Shown here piece after piece: positions 1 through 8,067 of a stretch of 33,477 bases of DNA (the stretch's first letter is position 1; every line of letters begins with the position of its first letter). A program made the translations under genes and the position numbers. Source of the DNA: an uncultured Clostridia bacterium (GTDB lineage: Bacteria > Bacillota > Clostridia > Oscillospirales > Oscillospiraceae); NCBI GenBank assembly GCA_946411475.1, contig CAMKED010000012.1, positions 1 through 33,477 of the forward strand. The letters are read 5' to 3'. Under the pieces are notes generated by a model. That model saw only the letters and a program-made list of their open reading frames with translations, was not told the origin of the DNA and ran no database searches.

Positions 1-56
1 TTCGTCGACGATAGTATGCGGGCGACTGCATGTGAAAATAGATAACGCCAACATTA

Positions 57-90
57 AAAAGAAGGCTCCGGCTAAAAGCCGGAGCTTTTT
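57..90 (+). terminator. Rho-independent terminator of an upstream gene outside the window
   Basis: A 9-bp perfect stem (GCTCCGGCT at 65-73, AGCCGGAGC at 77-85) has a three-base loop, five A upstream and five T at 86-90. It ends transcription arriving from the left. Positions 1-56 show no start and no recognisable protein; a short open frame runs to a TAA at 43-45 and could be the tail of the upstream gene, but this cannot be decided. Confidence 0.85.
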
Positions 91-114
91 ACATATAGAA
101 ATGGAGGGCACGTT

Positions 115-582
115 ATGATCGTTCGTTTTGCAACAGAAAAAGATTTGCCTGCTGTCAATGTTCTGCGCAAGCAGGTCAATGATCTGCACGTCGCGGCCAA
201 GCCGGAGGTTTTTAAGCCGGGCTTTCCCGACGAGCTGCGGGATTTTCTCTTTGAGGCGTTCCAAAATCCGGATTTTGAGATTGTTGTGGCGGAAGAGCGT
301 GGGACGCTGCTCGGATTTGCCATGCTGGAACCGTTTTATAAGCCGGAATCTCCCTATCGGTATGCGCAATCCTTCCTTTCGATCCATGAGTTTGGCGTGG
401 ACGAAGCGGCCCGCCGGCGGGGGGTCGGCTGTGCGTTAATGGAGTTCATTCGTGCGCTGGCCGGAGAAAGAGGCTTTTCCCAACTGAGGCTGACTGTGTG
501 GGAGTTTAATCAGGACGCACGGAATTTCTATGAGAAGGTCGGATTTTCTGCGTTTCAGCGTTCGATGGAGATGCCGGTATGA
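115..582 (+). CDS. GNAT family N-acetyltransferase
   Basis: This 155-residue protein is of ordinary length for a single GNAT domain, which transfers an acetyl group from acetyl-CoA to an amine. The acetyl-CoA pyrophosphate loop (motif A) is visible as RRRGVG at residues 100-105 after the beta-4 stretch FLSIHEFGVDE. The C-terminal N-x-x-A-x-x-F-Y-E signature is at about 132-140. GGAGGG lies 8 nt before the ATG. The stop overlaps the next start as ATGA, so the two genes are probably translationally coupled; the partner is a DNA repair protein. The substrate cannot be told from sequence. Confidence 0.9.
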   Translation: MIVRFATEKDLPAVNVLRKQVNDLHVAAKPEVFKPGFPDELRDFLFEAFQNPDFEIVVAEERGTLLGFAMLEPFYKPESPYRYAQSFLSIHEFGVDEAARRRGVGCALMEFIRALAGERGFSQLRLTVWEFNQDARNFYEKVGFSAFQRSMEMPV

Positions 583-1217
583 AGCTGTCAAAACAGGATG
601 TACGCCGCGAGCTGGAGCTGCTTCCGGCGGGATATAAGACCAAGGATCTGGATGCCCTGATCGCGAAGTTAATCCGTCAGAAAGCTAACGTTTCGGCGCT
701 GCGCGATTCTGTGTTAACGGAGCAGGACCTCCATCGAATCTATTATTATGTCAACCTGAAGCAAATTAAGGATGTTCGCGCCCGTATGACCTTTATTCAT
801 AAGAACTTGTTGTTTTCCGATTGGTGGCATACGGATCAACTCATTCATTTTGTGGCGGACCTGCCGTTTGCCGAGGCCCTGGACTATGCAAAGGCTTACG
901 TGCAAAGCGCGGATCCTTTCATTCGCCGCTGGGGCTACGTCCTGTTCATCTCCCGTCTGGGCCGCGGTCACGCGGCGGAGCTGCTTCCGCTGATGCAAAA
1001 CGACGAGGCCTACTACGTCCGTATGGCGGAGGCCTGGCTGATTGCGGAGCTGGCCATCGACGAGCCGGAGGCGGTGCATGTCTGGATGGCCGGGAACGAA
1101 CTGCGCTACGACGTCAACGGCAGGGCCATTCAAAAAATCTGTGATTCCTTCCGCATTTCCGCTGCCTGGAAGGAGGCCTTCAAGGCCCTGCGTCCGGCAT
1201 TGAAGGCGCGTTCGTGA
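579..1217 (+). CDS. DNA alkylation repair (AlkD/COG4912-like) HEAT-repeat protein
   Basis: The 212-residue all-helical protein resembles the AlkC/AlkD DNA glycosylase superfamily, in which HEAT-like repeats cradle DNA and release alkylated bases. Family-like stretches are WWHTDQLIHF (about 87-96), IRRWGYVLFISRLGRG (about 114-129) and DEAYYVRMAEAWLIAEL (about 141-157). The last matches the conserved D-x-x-Y-Y-V-x-M-A-x-A-W-L-I-A-E pattern. The start overlaps the upstream stop (ATGA). It converges on the next gene with only 7 nt between stops and no terminator, so the 3' ends of the two transcripts probably overlap. Enzymatic activity is inferred, since some family members only bind DNA. Confidence 0.85.
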   Translation: MKLSKQDVRRELELLPAGYKTKDLDALIAKLIRQKANVSALRDSVLTEQDLHRIYYYVNLKQIKDVRARMTFIHKNLLFSDWWHTDQLIHFVADLPFAEALDYAKAYVQSADPFIRRWGYVLFISRLGRGHAAELLPLMQNDEAYYVRMAEAWLIAELAIDEPEAVHVWMAGNELRYDVNGRAIQKICDSFRISAAWKEAFKALRPALKARS

Positions 1218-1224
1218 GGGCGAT

Positions 1225-1740
1225 TCAAAGCGTGATCCAGTATCGTTCCAGCCGGACGCTCCTGCGGGGCTCTGTCACGGTCGCGTCGTAGACGCCGCCG
1301 TTTTTCAGAATGACCTTCCGGCTGGCCTCGTTCTCCACGCGGCAGCAGACCAGCACCCGATCCAGCCCTCTGGCCTTGCAGATTGGCAGCACGTCGTGCA
1401 GAATTTGGCTTGCATAGCCTTTGCGCCGCTCGGAGGGTCGGACGGAGTAGCCGATATGGCCCGCGTACTGCGCGGTGTATTCGTTGAGGCAGTGCCGGAA
1501 CTGCAGCATGCCGAGCACGCGCCCATCCTCCCGGACGGCAAGATATTGCGTCGCGGGAACCTGTCCATCCGGGACGGTCTCCGGCTGCTTGCAGGTCTCA
1601 AGGTAGGCCAGCCAGTCCTCCGTGCGCTCGAAGCGGCGCAGGGAGCCGCAGCCGTCCATGGAGCTTTCTGCTTCCAAAAACTCCCGGCGGTAGTCCTGGA
1701 TTTCTTTGTCGTACGCCATGCTCGGTTCGATCAGTTTCAT
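1225..1740 (-). CDS. GNAT family N-acetyltransferase
   Basis: This 171-residue protein has a GNAT motif A with RRKGYA at residues 105-110 following HIGYSVRPSE, and the motif B region VENEASRKVILKNGG at about 135-149. The arrangement resembles ribosomal-protein-type (RimJ/RimL-like) acetyltransferases, though the substrate is unknown. An upstream ATG exists at 1791, but it lies in the -35 box. The ATG at 1740 is preceded by AAAGGGGG at the right spacing, so it was chosen. The gene has its own strong sigma-A promoter and is divergent from the C-S lyase gene. Confidence 0.88.
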   Translation of the reverse strand: MKLIEPSMAYDKEIQDYRREFLEAESSMDGCGSLRRFERTEDWLAYLETCKQPETVPDGQVPATQYLAVREDGRVLGMLQFRHCLNEYTAQYAGHIGYSVRPSERRKGYASQILHDVLPICKARGLDRVLVCCRVENEASRKVILKNGGVYDATVTEPRRSVRLERYWITL

Positions 1741-1762
1741 AGATACAACCCCCTTTTTTCGC

Positions 1763-1791
1763 ATCATAGCAAAGGAGCGCACGCCTGTCAA
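1763..1791 (-). promoter_or_regulatory. Sigma-A-type promoter of the 1225-1740 gene
   Basis: On the minus strand TTGACA (1791-1786) and TATGAT (1768-1763) are separated by exactly 17 nt, some 20 nt upstream of the AAAGGGGG ribosome site. The -35 is a perfect match and the -10 a 5/6 match. Confidence 0.8.
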
Positions 1792-1831
1792 GACGCAGCA
1801 GGGGATCGGATGCGCTTCACAGTTTTTTTCC

Positions 1832-1860
1832 TTGCGTTGCGTGCTGTATTTCAGTATAAT
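1832..1860 (+). promoter_or_regulatory. Sigma-A-type promoter of the C-S lyase gene
   Basis: TTGCGT (1832-1837) and a perfect TATAAT (1855-1860) are spaced by 17 nt, ending 34 nt before the ATG at 1895. This forms a divergent pair with the promoter at 1763-1791; no operator palindrome was seen between them. Confidence 0.75.
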
Positions 1861-1894
1861 ATACGATACAAAGAAAAAGAAACGAGGAATTGAT

Positions 1895-3106
1895 ATGCAC
1901 TACGATTTTACAACCCTCCCCGATCGGCGGGGAAAGGACGCCATCGCGGTGGACATGGTGGGCCTGCCCGGCGGCTTTGCCCCGGCCGGCCCCAAGGACG
2001 GCTTCTCGGTGATCCCCATGTGGGTGGCCGACATGAACTTCCTGGCCTGCCCGTCCATTCAGGAGGCCGTCATCCGCAGGACGCAGCATCCGGCCTTCGG
2101 CTATTTCCAGCCCTCGCAGGAATACTTTGACAGCATCATCCTCTGGCACAGGCTCCGCAACGGCGTGGAGGGCCTCGAGCCGAAGCACATCGGCTACGAG
2201 AACGGCGTCCTGGGCGGCGTGGTTTCCACGCTGAACGTGCTCTGCTCCCGCGGCGACACGGTGTTGCTCCAGAGCCCGACCTATATCGGCTTCACGCACG
2301 CGCTGAAAAACAACGGCTACGAGATCGTCCACAACCCCATGTACCGTGACGAAGCGGGCGTGTGGCGGCTGGACTACGAGGACATGGAGCGGAAGATCGT
2401 GGAGCGGAACATCCACGCGACGGTATTTTGCAGCCCGCACAACCCCTGCGGCCGCGTCTGGGAGCGCTGGGAGATCGAGAAGGCCATGGCCATCTTCGAG
2501 AAGCACGACGTCTGGGTCGTCTCCGACGAGATCTGGTCCGATCTGATCCTGGACGGACACAAGCATATCCCGACCCAGTCCGTGAGCCCCTGGGCCCGCG
2601 AGCATGTGGCGGCCATGTACGCCCCGTCCAAGACCTTCAACCTGGCGGGTCTGGTGGGCAGCTACCATATCATCTACAACGACTGGCTGCGCGACCGGCA
2701 GGCCAAGGAGAGCTCGCTGAGCCACTACAATGCGATGAACGTCCTGTCCATGCACGCGCTGATCGGCGCCTACGGCGAGGCGGGCCAGCTCTGGGTGGAC
2801 GAGCTGCGGCAGGTGCTGACTGAGAACGTGCGCTTTGCCTGCGACTATATCCGGGAGCACTTCGAGGGCGTCACGCTGATGCAGCCCGAGGGGACCTATA
2901 TGCTCTTCCTCCACTGCGAGGACTGGTGCAAGGCCCACGGGAAGACCATTGACGAGCTGCAAGCGCTGGGCACCGACGTCGGCGTGGCCTGGCAGGACGG
3001 CCGCATGTTCGAGGATCCCTGGGGCATCCGCGTCAATCTGGCCTTGCCGCTGTCCGTCGTGCGGGAGGCCTTCGAGCGGCTGGACAAGTACGTATTCAAT
3101 GCGTAA
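1895..3106 (+). CDS. MalY/PatB-type PLP-dependent C-S lyase (class I/II aminotransferase fold)
   Basis: The 403-residue fold type I PLP enzyme is close to the usual length of about 390-400 for MalY/PatB proteins, which cleave cystathionine and related thioethers to a thiol, pyruvate and ammonia. The N-terminal signature VIPMWVADMNF is typical of this subgroup. SPHNPCGRVW, then VVSDEIWSDL and APSKTFNLAG follow, the last holding the PLP-binding Lys246. The open frame extends further upstream, but the ATG at 1895 is the first with a ribosome site (ACGAGGA) and lies after the promoter. An ordinary aminotransferase role is less likely because of the VADMNF motif. Confidence 0.88.
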   Translation: MHYDFTTLPDRRGKDAIAVDMVGLPGGFAPAGPKDGFSVIPMWVADMNFLACPSIQEAVIRRTQHPAFGYFQPSQEYFDSIILWHRLRNGVEGLEPKHIGYENGVLGGVVSTLNVLCSRGDTVLLQSPTYIGFTHALKNNGYEIVHNPMYRDEAGVWRLDYEDMERKIVERNIHATVFCSPHNPCGRVWERWEIEKAMAIFEKHDVWVVSDEIWSDLILDGHKHIPTQSVSPWAREHVAAMYAPSKTFNLAGLVGSYHIIYNDWLRDRQAKESSLSHYNAMNVLSMHALIGAYGEAGQLWVDELRQVLTENVRFACDYIREHFEGVTLMQPEGTYMLFLHCEDWCKAHGKTIDELQALGTDVGVAWQDGRMFEDPWGIRVNLALPLSVVREAFERLDKYVFNA

Positions 3107-3124
3107 CTGACGGTATTTTGCCAT

Positions 3125-3154
3125 AAAAAATCCGCCCGGCTCGGGCGGATTTTT
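3125..3154. terminator. Bidirectional rho-independent terminator
   Basis: An 8-bp GC stem (TCCGCCCG / CGGGCGGA, 3131-3138 and 3142-3149) with loop GCT has six A on its left and five T on its right. It can serve both the C-S lyase gene and the convergent gene at 3183-3758. Confidence 0.85.
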
Positions 3155-3182
3155 GCGTTATGCGCAATTCTTCCGGGTTACC

Positions 3183-3758
3183 TTATACCTCGGAATTGTC
3201 CCGGCCTCGGAGGAAGCCCCGGAGGTAACGAATCAGCAGACGCGCTTCCTTGTCGGGCAGAACGTGTTGATCGAGGCCAATGCTGCCGTTGGTGTGCAGC
3301 AGCTCGAGAAGATTCTTCTGGTGGATCACGTAGAGCAGATAGAACACACCGGCGAAGAGAATACTGATGACCGCATCCAGGGTCGGGTTAAAGGCGATGC
3401 CGTCTCCGAAGTGCGTCAGCTTGTCGAGCAGCAGAAGCACGGGCCCGAGCATCAAAAAAAAGAAACTCAGCGAAAGCAGAAATTTGTTTCTCAGACGCAG
3501 GTATTTGAGGTCCTGGAACTCCTCCAGGTCGATTCGGAAATCGGTTGGCTGGGTCTGATAGGAGCGGTGATCCCGGCTGACGGTGCATTTTCCCATACAG
3601 TAAATTGCCCGGTCGGAGAGGACGGCAAAACACTTTTTGCGAATGCCCTTTTCCAAATAGGTTTCCAACTGCGGGCTTCCGGCGACGCAGATCAGTTTTT
3701 CATCCGGCTCAAGGAAGATCTCGCTCTGCAGCCTGGCTTCGTTGATGATTTGCGGCAT
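3183..3758 (-). CDS. Membrane protein with bacterial PH-like N-terminal region
   Basis: This 191-residue protein was not matched to a named gene. Residues 10-60 contain a segment of the form RKKCFAVLSDRAIYCMGK, the beta-hairpin pattern common in bacterial PH/YcxB-like domains. Two membrane segments follow at about 93-113 and 129-145. The C-terminal 45 residues are charged and probably cytoplasmic. An ATG further upstream (3803) lies in the promoter; the ATG at 3758 has AGGAGG 6 nt before it and was chosen. The gene stands alone with its own promoter and shares a terminator with the convergent C-S lyase gene. Function is unknown. Confidence 0.75.
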   Translation of the reverse strand: MPQIINEARLQSEIFLEPDEKLICVAGSPQLETYLEKGIRKKCFAVLSDRAIYCMGKCTVSRDHRSYQTQPTDFRIDLEEFQDLKYLRLRNKFLLSLSFFFLMLGPVLLLLDKLTHFGDGIAFNPTLDAVISILFAGVFYLLYVIHQKNLLELLHTNGSIGLDQHVLPDKEARLLIRYLRGFLRGRDNSEV

Positions 3759-3793
3759 AGTATGCCTCCTGTTTCCGATTTCGTTCGCCCCAT

Positions 3794-3822
3794 ATAGTAC
3801 CATGTTTTCAGCCTAATGTCAA
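3794..3822 (-). promoter_or_regulatory. Strong sigma-A promoter of the 3183-3758 gene
   Basis: On the minus strand a perfect TTGACA (3822-3817) stands 17 nt from TACTAT (3799-3794), about 35 nt ahead of the chosen ATG. Confidence 0.8.
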
Positions 3823-3840
3823 CGAAACGGAAAGAAAATC

Positions 3841-3869
3841 TTGCGAATCCGGAAATCATTCGGTATAAT
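3841..3869 (+). promoter_or_regulatory. Sigma-A promoter of mnmG
   Basis: TTGCGA (3841-3846), 17 nt, then a perfect TATAAT (3864-3869). It lies inside the 5' extension of the mnmG open frame, which rules out the upstream ATG at 3816 as the start and supports 3903. Confidence 0.78.
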
Positions 3870-3902
3870 AAGGGGAAAGAATCATGGGACGAGGAACAGC
3901 CT

Positions 3903-5945
3903 ATGCGTTATTATGCCGGAACTTATGACGTGGCCGTGATCGGCGCGGGACACGCCGGGATCGAAGCGGGCCTGGCCGCAGCCAGACTTGGCAAAAAAAC
4001 GGTCGTGTTTACAATCAACCTGGATGCGGTGGGGAATATGCCGTGCAATCCTGCCATCGGCGGCACGGGCAAGGGCCACCTGGTCCGGGAGCTGGACGCG
4101 CTGGGCGGCCAGATGGGCATTGCCGCGGATCACTGCTGCATCCAGTATCGGATGCTGAACCTGGGCAAGGGCCCGGCCGTTCACTCCCTCCGCGCCCAGG
4201 CGGACCGCCGCCGCTATCAGGAATATATGAAGCACGTGCTGGAACAGCAGGAGAATTTGGATCTGAAACAGGCGGAAATCGTCTCGATCGAGACGGAGCA
4301 AGGCGCGGTTCGCGGCGTTGTCACACGCCTGGGAGCCTTCTACGAGGCCAAGGCGGTCATTTTGGCGACGGGAACCTTCCTGGACAGCCATATCATCATC
4401 GGCGAGACGACGATCTCCTCCGGCCCGGACGGTATGCACGCGGCCGTCGGTCTTTCCGACTGCCTGCGCGGCCTTGGGCTGTCCCTGCGCCGCTTCAAGA
4501 CCGGCACCCCGCCGCGCATCAACGCCCGCAGCGTGGACTTCTCCCAAATGGAGCTCCAGCCGGGCGACGAGAGGATCGAGCCGTTCTCGTTTACAACCGT
4601 AGCGCCGGCAATCTGCCGGCCGGATGCGGGCTCCGGTGACGGAATGCAAAATGCAGAATGCAGAATGCAAAATGAGGGATCAGGGATCAAGGATCAGGGA
4701 TCAGAGAACGGGGGAGAACGGATTCTTCGCTGTGCTCAGAATGACAGCGTTGGGGGCGGCGCCCTCGACGCCCCGCGCAACCTTGCCGTCTGTTATCTGA
4801 CCTATACCAACGAAAAGACCCACGAGATTATTCGCAACAATCTGTCCCGCAGCCCGATCTACGACGGCTCCATCACGGGCGTCGGCCCGCGCTACTGCCC
4901 CTCCATCGAGACGAAGATCGTCCGCTTTGCGGACAAGCCCCGCCACCAGCTTTTTGTGGAGCCGACGGGGCTGAACACCGAGGAGCTGTATTTGCAGGGC
5001 TTTTCCTCCTCGCTGCCCGAGGACGTGCAGCTTGAGATGCTGCATTCCGTTCCCGGTCTGGAACAGGCCGAGATGATGCGTCCGGCCTATGCGATTGAAT
5101 ACGACTGCGTAGACCCCACGGAGCTGCTGCCCACGCTGGAATGCAAAAAAGTCTCCGGCCTCTACGGGGCGGGGCAGTTCAACGGCTCCTCCGGCTACGA
5201 GGAGGCCGCCGTTCAGGGCTTCGTGGCTGGGGTCAACGCTGCCTTGAAGCTGAACGGGGCAGAGCCGCTGATTTTGAAGCGCTCCGACGGCTACATCGGC
5301 GCGCTGATCGACGATTTAGTGACCAAGGGCACCGAGGAGCCCTACCGGATCATGACCTCCCGCAGCGAGTACCGTCTGCTCCACCGCCAGGACAACGCGG
5401 ATCAGCGCCTGTCCGCCATCGGCCACCGGATCGGTTTGATTTCCGACGAACGCATGGCCGCCGTGGCCGAAAAATACGCGGCCGTGGCGCGGGAGATCAA
5501 GCGCTTGGAGCATAGCGGCGTCGCGGCCTCGGCGGAATTGAACGAGTTCCTCGCGGCGCGCGCCTCCGCTCCGGTGGAGACCTCGGCCCGTCTGGCCGAC
5601 CTGGTCCGCCGCCCGGAGCTGGGCTATGAAGCGATTGCACCCTTTGACCCGGAGCGCCCGGCGCTGCCTGCCGCCGTCACGGAGCAGGTGGAGATCCAGA
5701 TCAAATACGCGGGCTATATCGCCCGGCAGGAGCAGCAGGTCGAGGCGTTCCGCAAGGCGGAAGCCCGCCGCCTGCCCCCGGACGTCGACTACGACGCGAT
5801 CCCTGCTCTGAAAGTCGAGGCGCGGGAGAAGCTGAACAAGATCCGCCCGGTCTCCGTCGGCCAGGCGTCCCGCATCTCCGGCGTCAGCCCCGCCGACGTG
5901 GCGGTGCTGCTGGTGTGGCTGGAGCAGAATAAAGGGAAGAAGTAA
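3903..5945 (+). CDS. mnmG: tRNA uridine-5-carboxymethylaminomethyl(34) synthesis enzyme MnmG (GidA), with an in-frame repeat insertion
   Basis: MnmG is the FAD-binding subunit that works with MnmE to build the cmnm5 group on wobble uridine 34 of tRNAs. Family hallmarks are all present: the dinucleotide-binding [17 protein letters not shown] near the N-terminus, [51 protein letters not shown] and the C-terminal [16 protein letters not shown]. The protein is 680 residues, about 50-60 longer than the usual 620-630. The excess is a foreign stretch at residues 231-292, between PFSF and the conserved [11 protein letters not shown], made entirely of the intergenic repeats of this genome. The frame is intact on both sides, so a functional protein with a surface loop is likely. 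The start at ATG 3903 follows the promoter; its ribosome site (GAGGAA) is moderate. Confidence 0.95.
   Translation: MRYYAGTYDVAVIGAGHAGIEAGLAAARLGKKTVVFTINLDAVGNMPCNPAIGGTGKGHLVRELDALGGQMGIAADHCCIQYRMLNLGKGPAVHSLRAQADRRRYQEYMKHVLEQQENLDLKQAEIVSIETEQGAVRGVVTRLGAFYEAKAVILATGTFLDSHIIIGETTISSGPDGMHAAVGLSDCLRGLGLSLRRFKTGTPPRINARSVDFSQMELQPGDERIEPFSFTTVAPAICRPDAGSGDGMQNAECRMQNEGSGIKDQGSENGGERILRCAQNDSVGGGALDAPRNLAVCYLTYTNEKTHEIIRNNLSRSPIYDGSITGVGPRYCPSIETKIVRFADKPRHQLFVEPTGLNTEELYLQGFSSSLPEDVQLEMLHSVPGLEQAEMMRPAYAIEYDCVDPTELLPTLECKKVSGLYGAGQFNGSSGYEEAAVQGFVAGVNAALKLNGAEPLILKRSDGYIGALIDDLVTKGTEEPYRIMTSRSEYRLLHRQDNADQRLSAIGHRIGLISDERMAAVAEKYAAVAREIKRLEHSGVAASAELNEFLAARASAPVETSARLADLVRRPELGYEAIAPFDPERPALPAAVTEQVEIQIKYAGYIARQEQQVEAFRKAEARRLPPDVDYDAIPALKVEAREKLNKIRPVSVGQASRISGVSPADVAVLLVWLEQNKGKK
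4593..4778 (+). repeat. Composite repeat inserted in frame within mnmG
   Basis: In order: a family-C palindrome (CCGGCA-ATC-TGCCGG, 4605-4619); nine uninterrupted heptamers from 4643 to 4705, first of AATGCAG/AATGCAA type, then one AATGAGG, then four of GATCAGG type; then a GGATTCTTCGC...CTCAGAATGACAG module (about 4720-4746). The total is a multiple of three. It translates to 62 residues including [10 protein letters not shown] and CAQNDS. Very similar modules in the same frame are in the DUF2344 gene at 31284-31430. Confidence 0.9.
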
Positions 5946-5954
5946 GAATTTGTT

Positions 5955-6042
5955 TGTAGGGACAAGCATTGCTTGTCCGCCGCTTCCCTGTAGGGGCGCA
6001 CAGTGTGTCCGCGTCTCCCGTAGGGGCGGTCATTGGCCGCCT
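5955..6042 (+). repeat. Three consecutive family-C palindromes with different stems
   Basis: Each unit begins with GTAGGG and is followed by a small palindrome: GGACAAGC-ATT-GCTTGTCC (5960-5978), GGGCGCAC...GTGTCC (5995-6010, imperfect) and GGCGG...CCGCC (6025-6041). They begin 10 nt after the mnmG stop. The first could act as an mRNA 3' stem, but no T-tract follows. Units of the same design are scattered through the window. Confidence 0.75.
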
Positions 6043-6050
6043 GCTGGCGC

Positions 6051-6350
6051 AGTTGAGAATTGAAAGTTGAAAATTGAAAATGTCGGTGTTTTGCAGATTG
6101 CCATCTGCAAAAAGAAAAACGGTATCTATTCAGTCGCACCTGCTCCGTAGTGGCCGCGCACCTGCGCGGCCATGGCGCGGATTGCTATTTCGGGGCTTTA
6201 TGGCCGCGCAGGTGCGCGGCCACTACGACCCTACTGAAAGATACGAAAAACGATAAAACCGCCTGGAAAACCGTGATCTTTTTTGCTCATCGTTCAAATA
6301 GCAATTTGAACGATACTACCACTATCAACGTTCCATTTTCAACTTTCAAC
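6051..6350 (-). repeat. Family-A element, copy 1 (interrupted by a family-B palindrome)
   Basis: The left end is a heptad array (AGTTGAG AATTGAA, then two more, 6051-6078). A hairpin TTTGCAGAT...ATCTGCAAA follows (about 6090-6112), then a second hairpin ATCGTTCAAAT...ATTTGAACGAT (about 6290-6315), then an inverse array ending TTCAACTTTCAACT. The order is the reverse complement of copies at 19500-19673 and 23812-24006. The centre is occupied by the family-B palindrome. No gene was seen from 5946 to 6496. Confidence 0.8.
6121..6245. repeat. Family-B palindromic element, copy 1
   Basis: The ends are GGTATCTATTCAG and CTGAAAGATAC. Inside are two large GC palindromes built around TGGCCGCGCACCTG and CAGGTGCGCGGCCA. 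The same ends and arms recur in a shorter form at 17012-17087, in the opposite orientation. The element is MITE-like in design, but no transposase was seen. Confidence 0.72.
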
Positions 6351-6381
6351 TGCCTTTCCGTGTGTTCGCCGTTCCCTCGCA

Positions 6382-6454
6382 GGGGCGGCTGAAACCTCCC
6401 CTGCTTGCAGGGGAGGGGGACCGGCCTCAAGGCCGGTGGAGGGGTGCCGCCCGC
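6382..6454 (+). repeat. Family-F repeat, intergenic copy
   Basis: This 73-nt GC-rich module has three hairpins (CTCCCCTGC/GCAGGGGAG, ACCGGCCT/AGGCCGGT and an outer GGGGCGGC/GCCGCCC). By my own alignment it matches the complement of 31100-31172 at 71 of 73 positions; that second copy is inside the DUF2344 gene. This one sits in the leader of the next gene, 43 nt before its ATG. Confidence 0.85.
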
Positions 6455-6496
6455 ACGAGGCAGAAACCCTTCAGACTTTGTAACAGGAGGTTCCAA

Positions 6497-7087
6497 ATGC
6501 AGCTCTATCACATTAGCCAAACGCTCCGTCTCGGCGACGAGCTGACGCCCGGCCGCCAGAACTTTTCGGACCTGGCGGAGCCCTTCATGCAAGGGCTGGA
6601 ACGCGGGCCGGACTGCTTTATCGCCATGCTGCTCAACGGGAAATATATGTTCGCGGTGATGAACCACTCCCGCCTGCGGGAGTGGGCCGACTATGCCAAG
6701 TGGGCGACAGAAGGTCTCTTTGAGTTCGTGCGCCGCCGCAGCTTCCCCGAGGCCGTCAGCCGCCTGCGCTGTGTCTACTATTACGACAACACGGAGGACT
6801 GCGTCCGGCTGTTCCGGGAGGATTGGGGCGAGGAGAACCCGGAGGAGCAGGAAAAGGTTCGCCTTTTCGCCGTGGAGGCGGACGATCCCGCCCCCCAGCG
6901 CCGGGATATGTGCGTCTATGACGAGGCCTACGACGCGATCGAGCGGCTGGACGTCGACGCGGCTCTGGCCGCCGCGGAACGCTATTTCCGGGGCGAAGCG
7001 TCAGAAAGCCCCATTTGGGAGCTCCTGAGCGACAAGCCCGCCCGGGCCGTCCGGGACCTGACCCACCTCCTGGGTCCTGCCCCGTGA
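6497..7087 (+). CDS. DUF2441-like protein
   Basis: This 196-residue soluble protein starts MQLYHISQTLRLGDEL. The stretches FEFVRRRSFPEAVSRLRCVYYYD (about 75-97) and RRDMCVYDEAYDAIE (about 134-148) follow. The YHI opening and the R-x-x-x-F-P-x-x-x-S-R-L-x-x-x-Y pattern recall DUF2441, small proteins of unknown function in Firmicutes. ACAGGAGG lies 6 nt ahead of the ATG. The open frame continues upstream through family-F repeat sequence, which I exclude. No membrane segment or catalytic motif was recognised, and the family call is from memory. Confidence 0.72.
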   Translation: MQLYHISQTLRLGDELTPGRQNFSDLAEPFMQGLERGPDCFIAMLLNGKYMFAVMNHSRLREWADYAKWATEGLFEFVRRRSFPEAVSRLRCVYYYDNTEDCVRLFREDWGEENPEEQEKVRLFAVEADDPAPQRRDMCVYDEAYDAIERLDVDAALAAAERYFRGEASESPIWELLSDKPARAVRDLTHLLGPAP

Positions 7088-7091
7088 CGGC

Positions 7092-7167
7092 GGACAAGCG
7101 ATACCCATGAAGGGCACAGGTGCTTGTCCCTACAAACGGTATTGGCGGGCAGATTGCCCGCGCTACA
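7092..7167 (-). repeat. Two family-C palindromes in the leader of the PNP gene
   Basis: Read on the minus strand the second unit is TGTAGCGCGGGCAATCTGCC followed by CGCC (7143-7167). The first has stem arms GGACAAGC and GCTTGTCC (7092-7133) separated by a longer spacer, as though something had been added in the loop. They fill the space between the DUF2441-like gene and the ribosome site of the next gene. Confidence 0.7.
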
Positions 7168-7196
7168 TTCTCAAATCTCGAAAAGGAGGCCATTCT

Positions 7197-8018
7197 ATGA
7201 TCCCCTATGAACACTACGAACAGAGCGCGGCCTATCTCCGCGAGAAGATCGGAGCCTTTCAGCCTGACATTCTGCTGATTCTCGGCTCCGGCCTGGGGCA
7301 GTTCGGCGAGCTGGTGGAAAAACCCATTTTCGTCCCCTACGCCGAGATCCCCCACTTCCGCCACGCCTCCGCGCCCGGACACAAGGGGCGCTTCGTCTTT
7401 GGGACGATCGCGGGCAAGCGCGTGGCGGTCATGCAGGGCCGCATCCACCTCTATGAGGGCTACACGCCCGAGGAGGCCGTCTACGGCGTCCGGGTGATGA
7501 AGCTGCTGGGCGTGAAGACCATGATCGTCACCAACGCGGGCGGGGCCGTCAATCTGGACTACAAGCCCGGCCAGATCATGCTGATTTCCGACCACATCCT
7601 GCTCTTCCCCATGACGCCCCTGACCGGCTGCAACGATGAGCACTTCGGGGTCCGCTTCCCGGATATGTCTACGGCTTATACCCCCGCCCTGCGGGAGCTG
7701 GCGCGGCAGGCGGCGCAGGAAACCGGCGTCCATCTGAACGAGGGCGTCTACATGTACTTCCCCGGCCCGCAGTATGAGACCCCCGCCGAGATCCGCGCGG
7801 CGCGCCTGCTCGGCGCGGACGCGGTGGGCATGAGTACCGTCCCGGAGGTCATCGCCGCCCGGCACTGCGGCATGGAGATTCTGGGCTTCTCTTTGGCCAC
7901 GAATATGGCCGCCGGCATTCTGGATCAGCCGCTCACCGAGGAAGAAGTCCTGGAAACCGGCGAGGCGTGCAAGGCCATGTTCTCCAAGCTGATGCTCCGC
8001 ATTTTAGAAACGCTGTAG
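7197..8018 (+). CDS. punA: Purine nucleoside phosphorylase (trimeric, class I)
   Basis: This 273-residue enzyme has the normal length for trimeric PNP. It performs the reversible phosphorolysis of (deoxy)inosine and guanosine to free base and (deoxy)ribose-1-phosphate in purine salvage. Visible motifs are LILGSGLGQF (phosphate loop), GHKGRFVFG, VMQGRIHLYEGY, TNAGGAVN, then GPQYETPAEIRAARLLGAD and VGMSTVPEVIAARHCG. C-terminal LGFSLATNMAAG is the base-binding segment with its Asn. AAAGGAGG is 7 nt before the ATG. The symbol is by family; pnp or deoD could be used instead. No nucleoside-catabolism partner is adjacent. Confidence 0.93.
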   Translation: MIPYEHYEQSAAYLREKIGAFQPDILLILGSGLGQFGELVEKPIFVPYAEIPHFRHASAPGHKGRFVFGTIAGKRVAVMQGRIHLYEGYTPEEAVYGVRVMKLLGVKTMIVTNAGGAVNLDYKPGQIMLISDHILLFPMTPLTGCNDEHFGVRFPDMSTAYTPALRELARQAAQETGVHLNEGVYMYFPGPQYETPAEIRAARLLGADAVGMSTVPEVIAARHCGMEILGFSLATNMAAGILDQPLTEEEVLETGEACKAMFSKLMLRILETL

Positions 8019-8067
8019 CGGTATACAGCAAGGTGTACATCGAAGCAAGAAAAAAGGAGCAGAGCCC

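Noticed and set aside
1-56. C-terminal end of an upstream gene
   Set aside because: One frame is open to a TAA at 43-45, but 14 codons are too few to support a call.
1817-3124. Long minus-strand open frame opposite the C-S lyase gene
   Set aside because: Composition is that of antisense in a GC-rich gene; no ribosome site or family motif. The same holds for long frames opposite trkH, ktrB and the MATE gene.
3816-3902. A 29-residue N-terminal extension of MnmG
   Set aside because: The promoter lies within it, and MnmG proteins start directly before the FAD-binding strand.
4643-4705. CRISPR-like repetition
   Set aside because: Units are contiguous 7-mers without spacers, and no cas gene is present.
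6051-6496. tRNA or rRNA fragment in the repeat-rich gap
   Set aside because: The hairpins do not form a cloverleaf and no conserved tRNA T-arm sequence is present.
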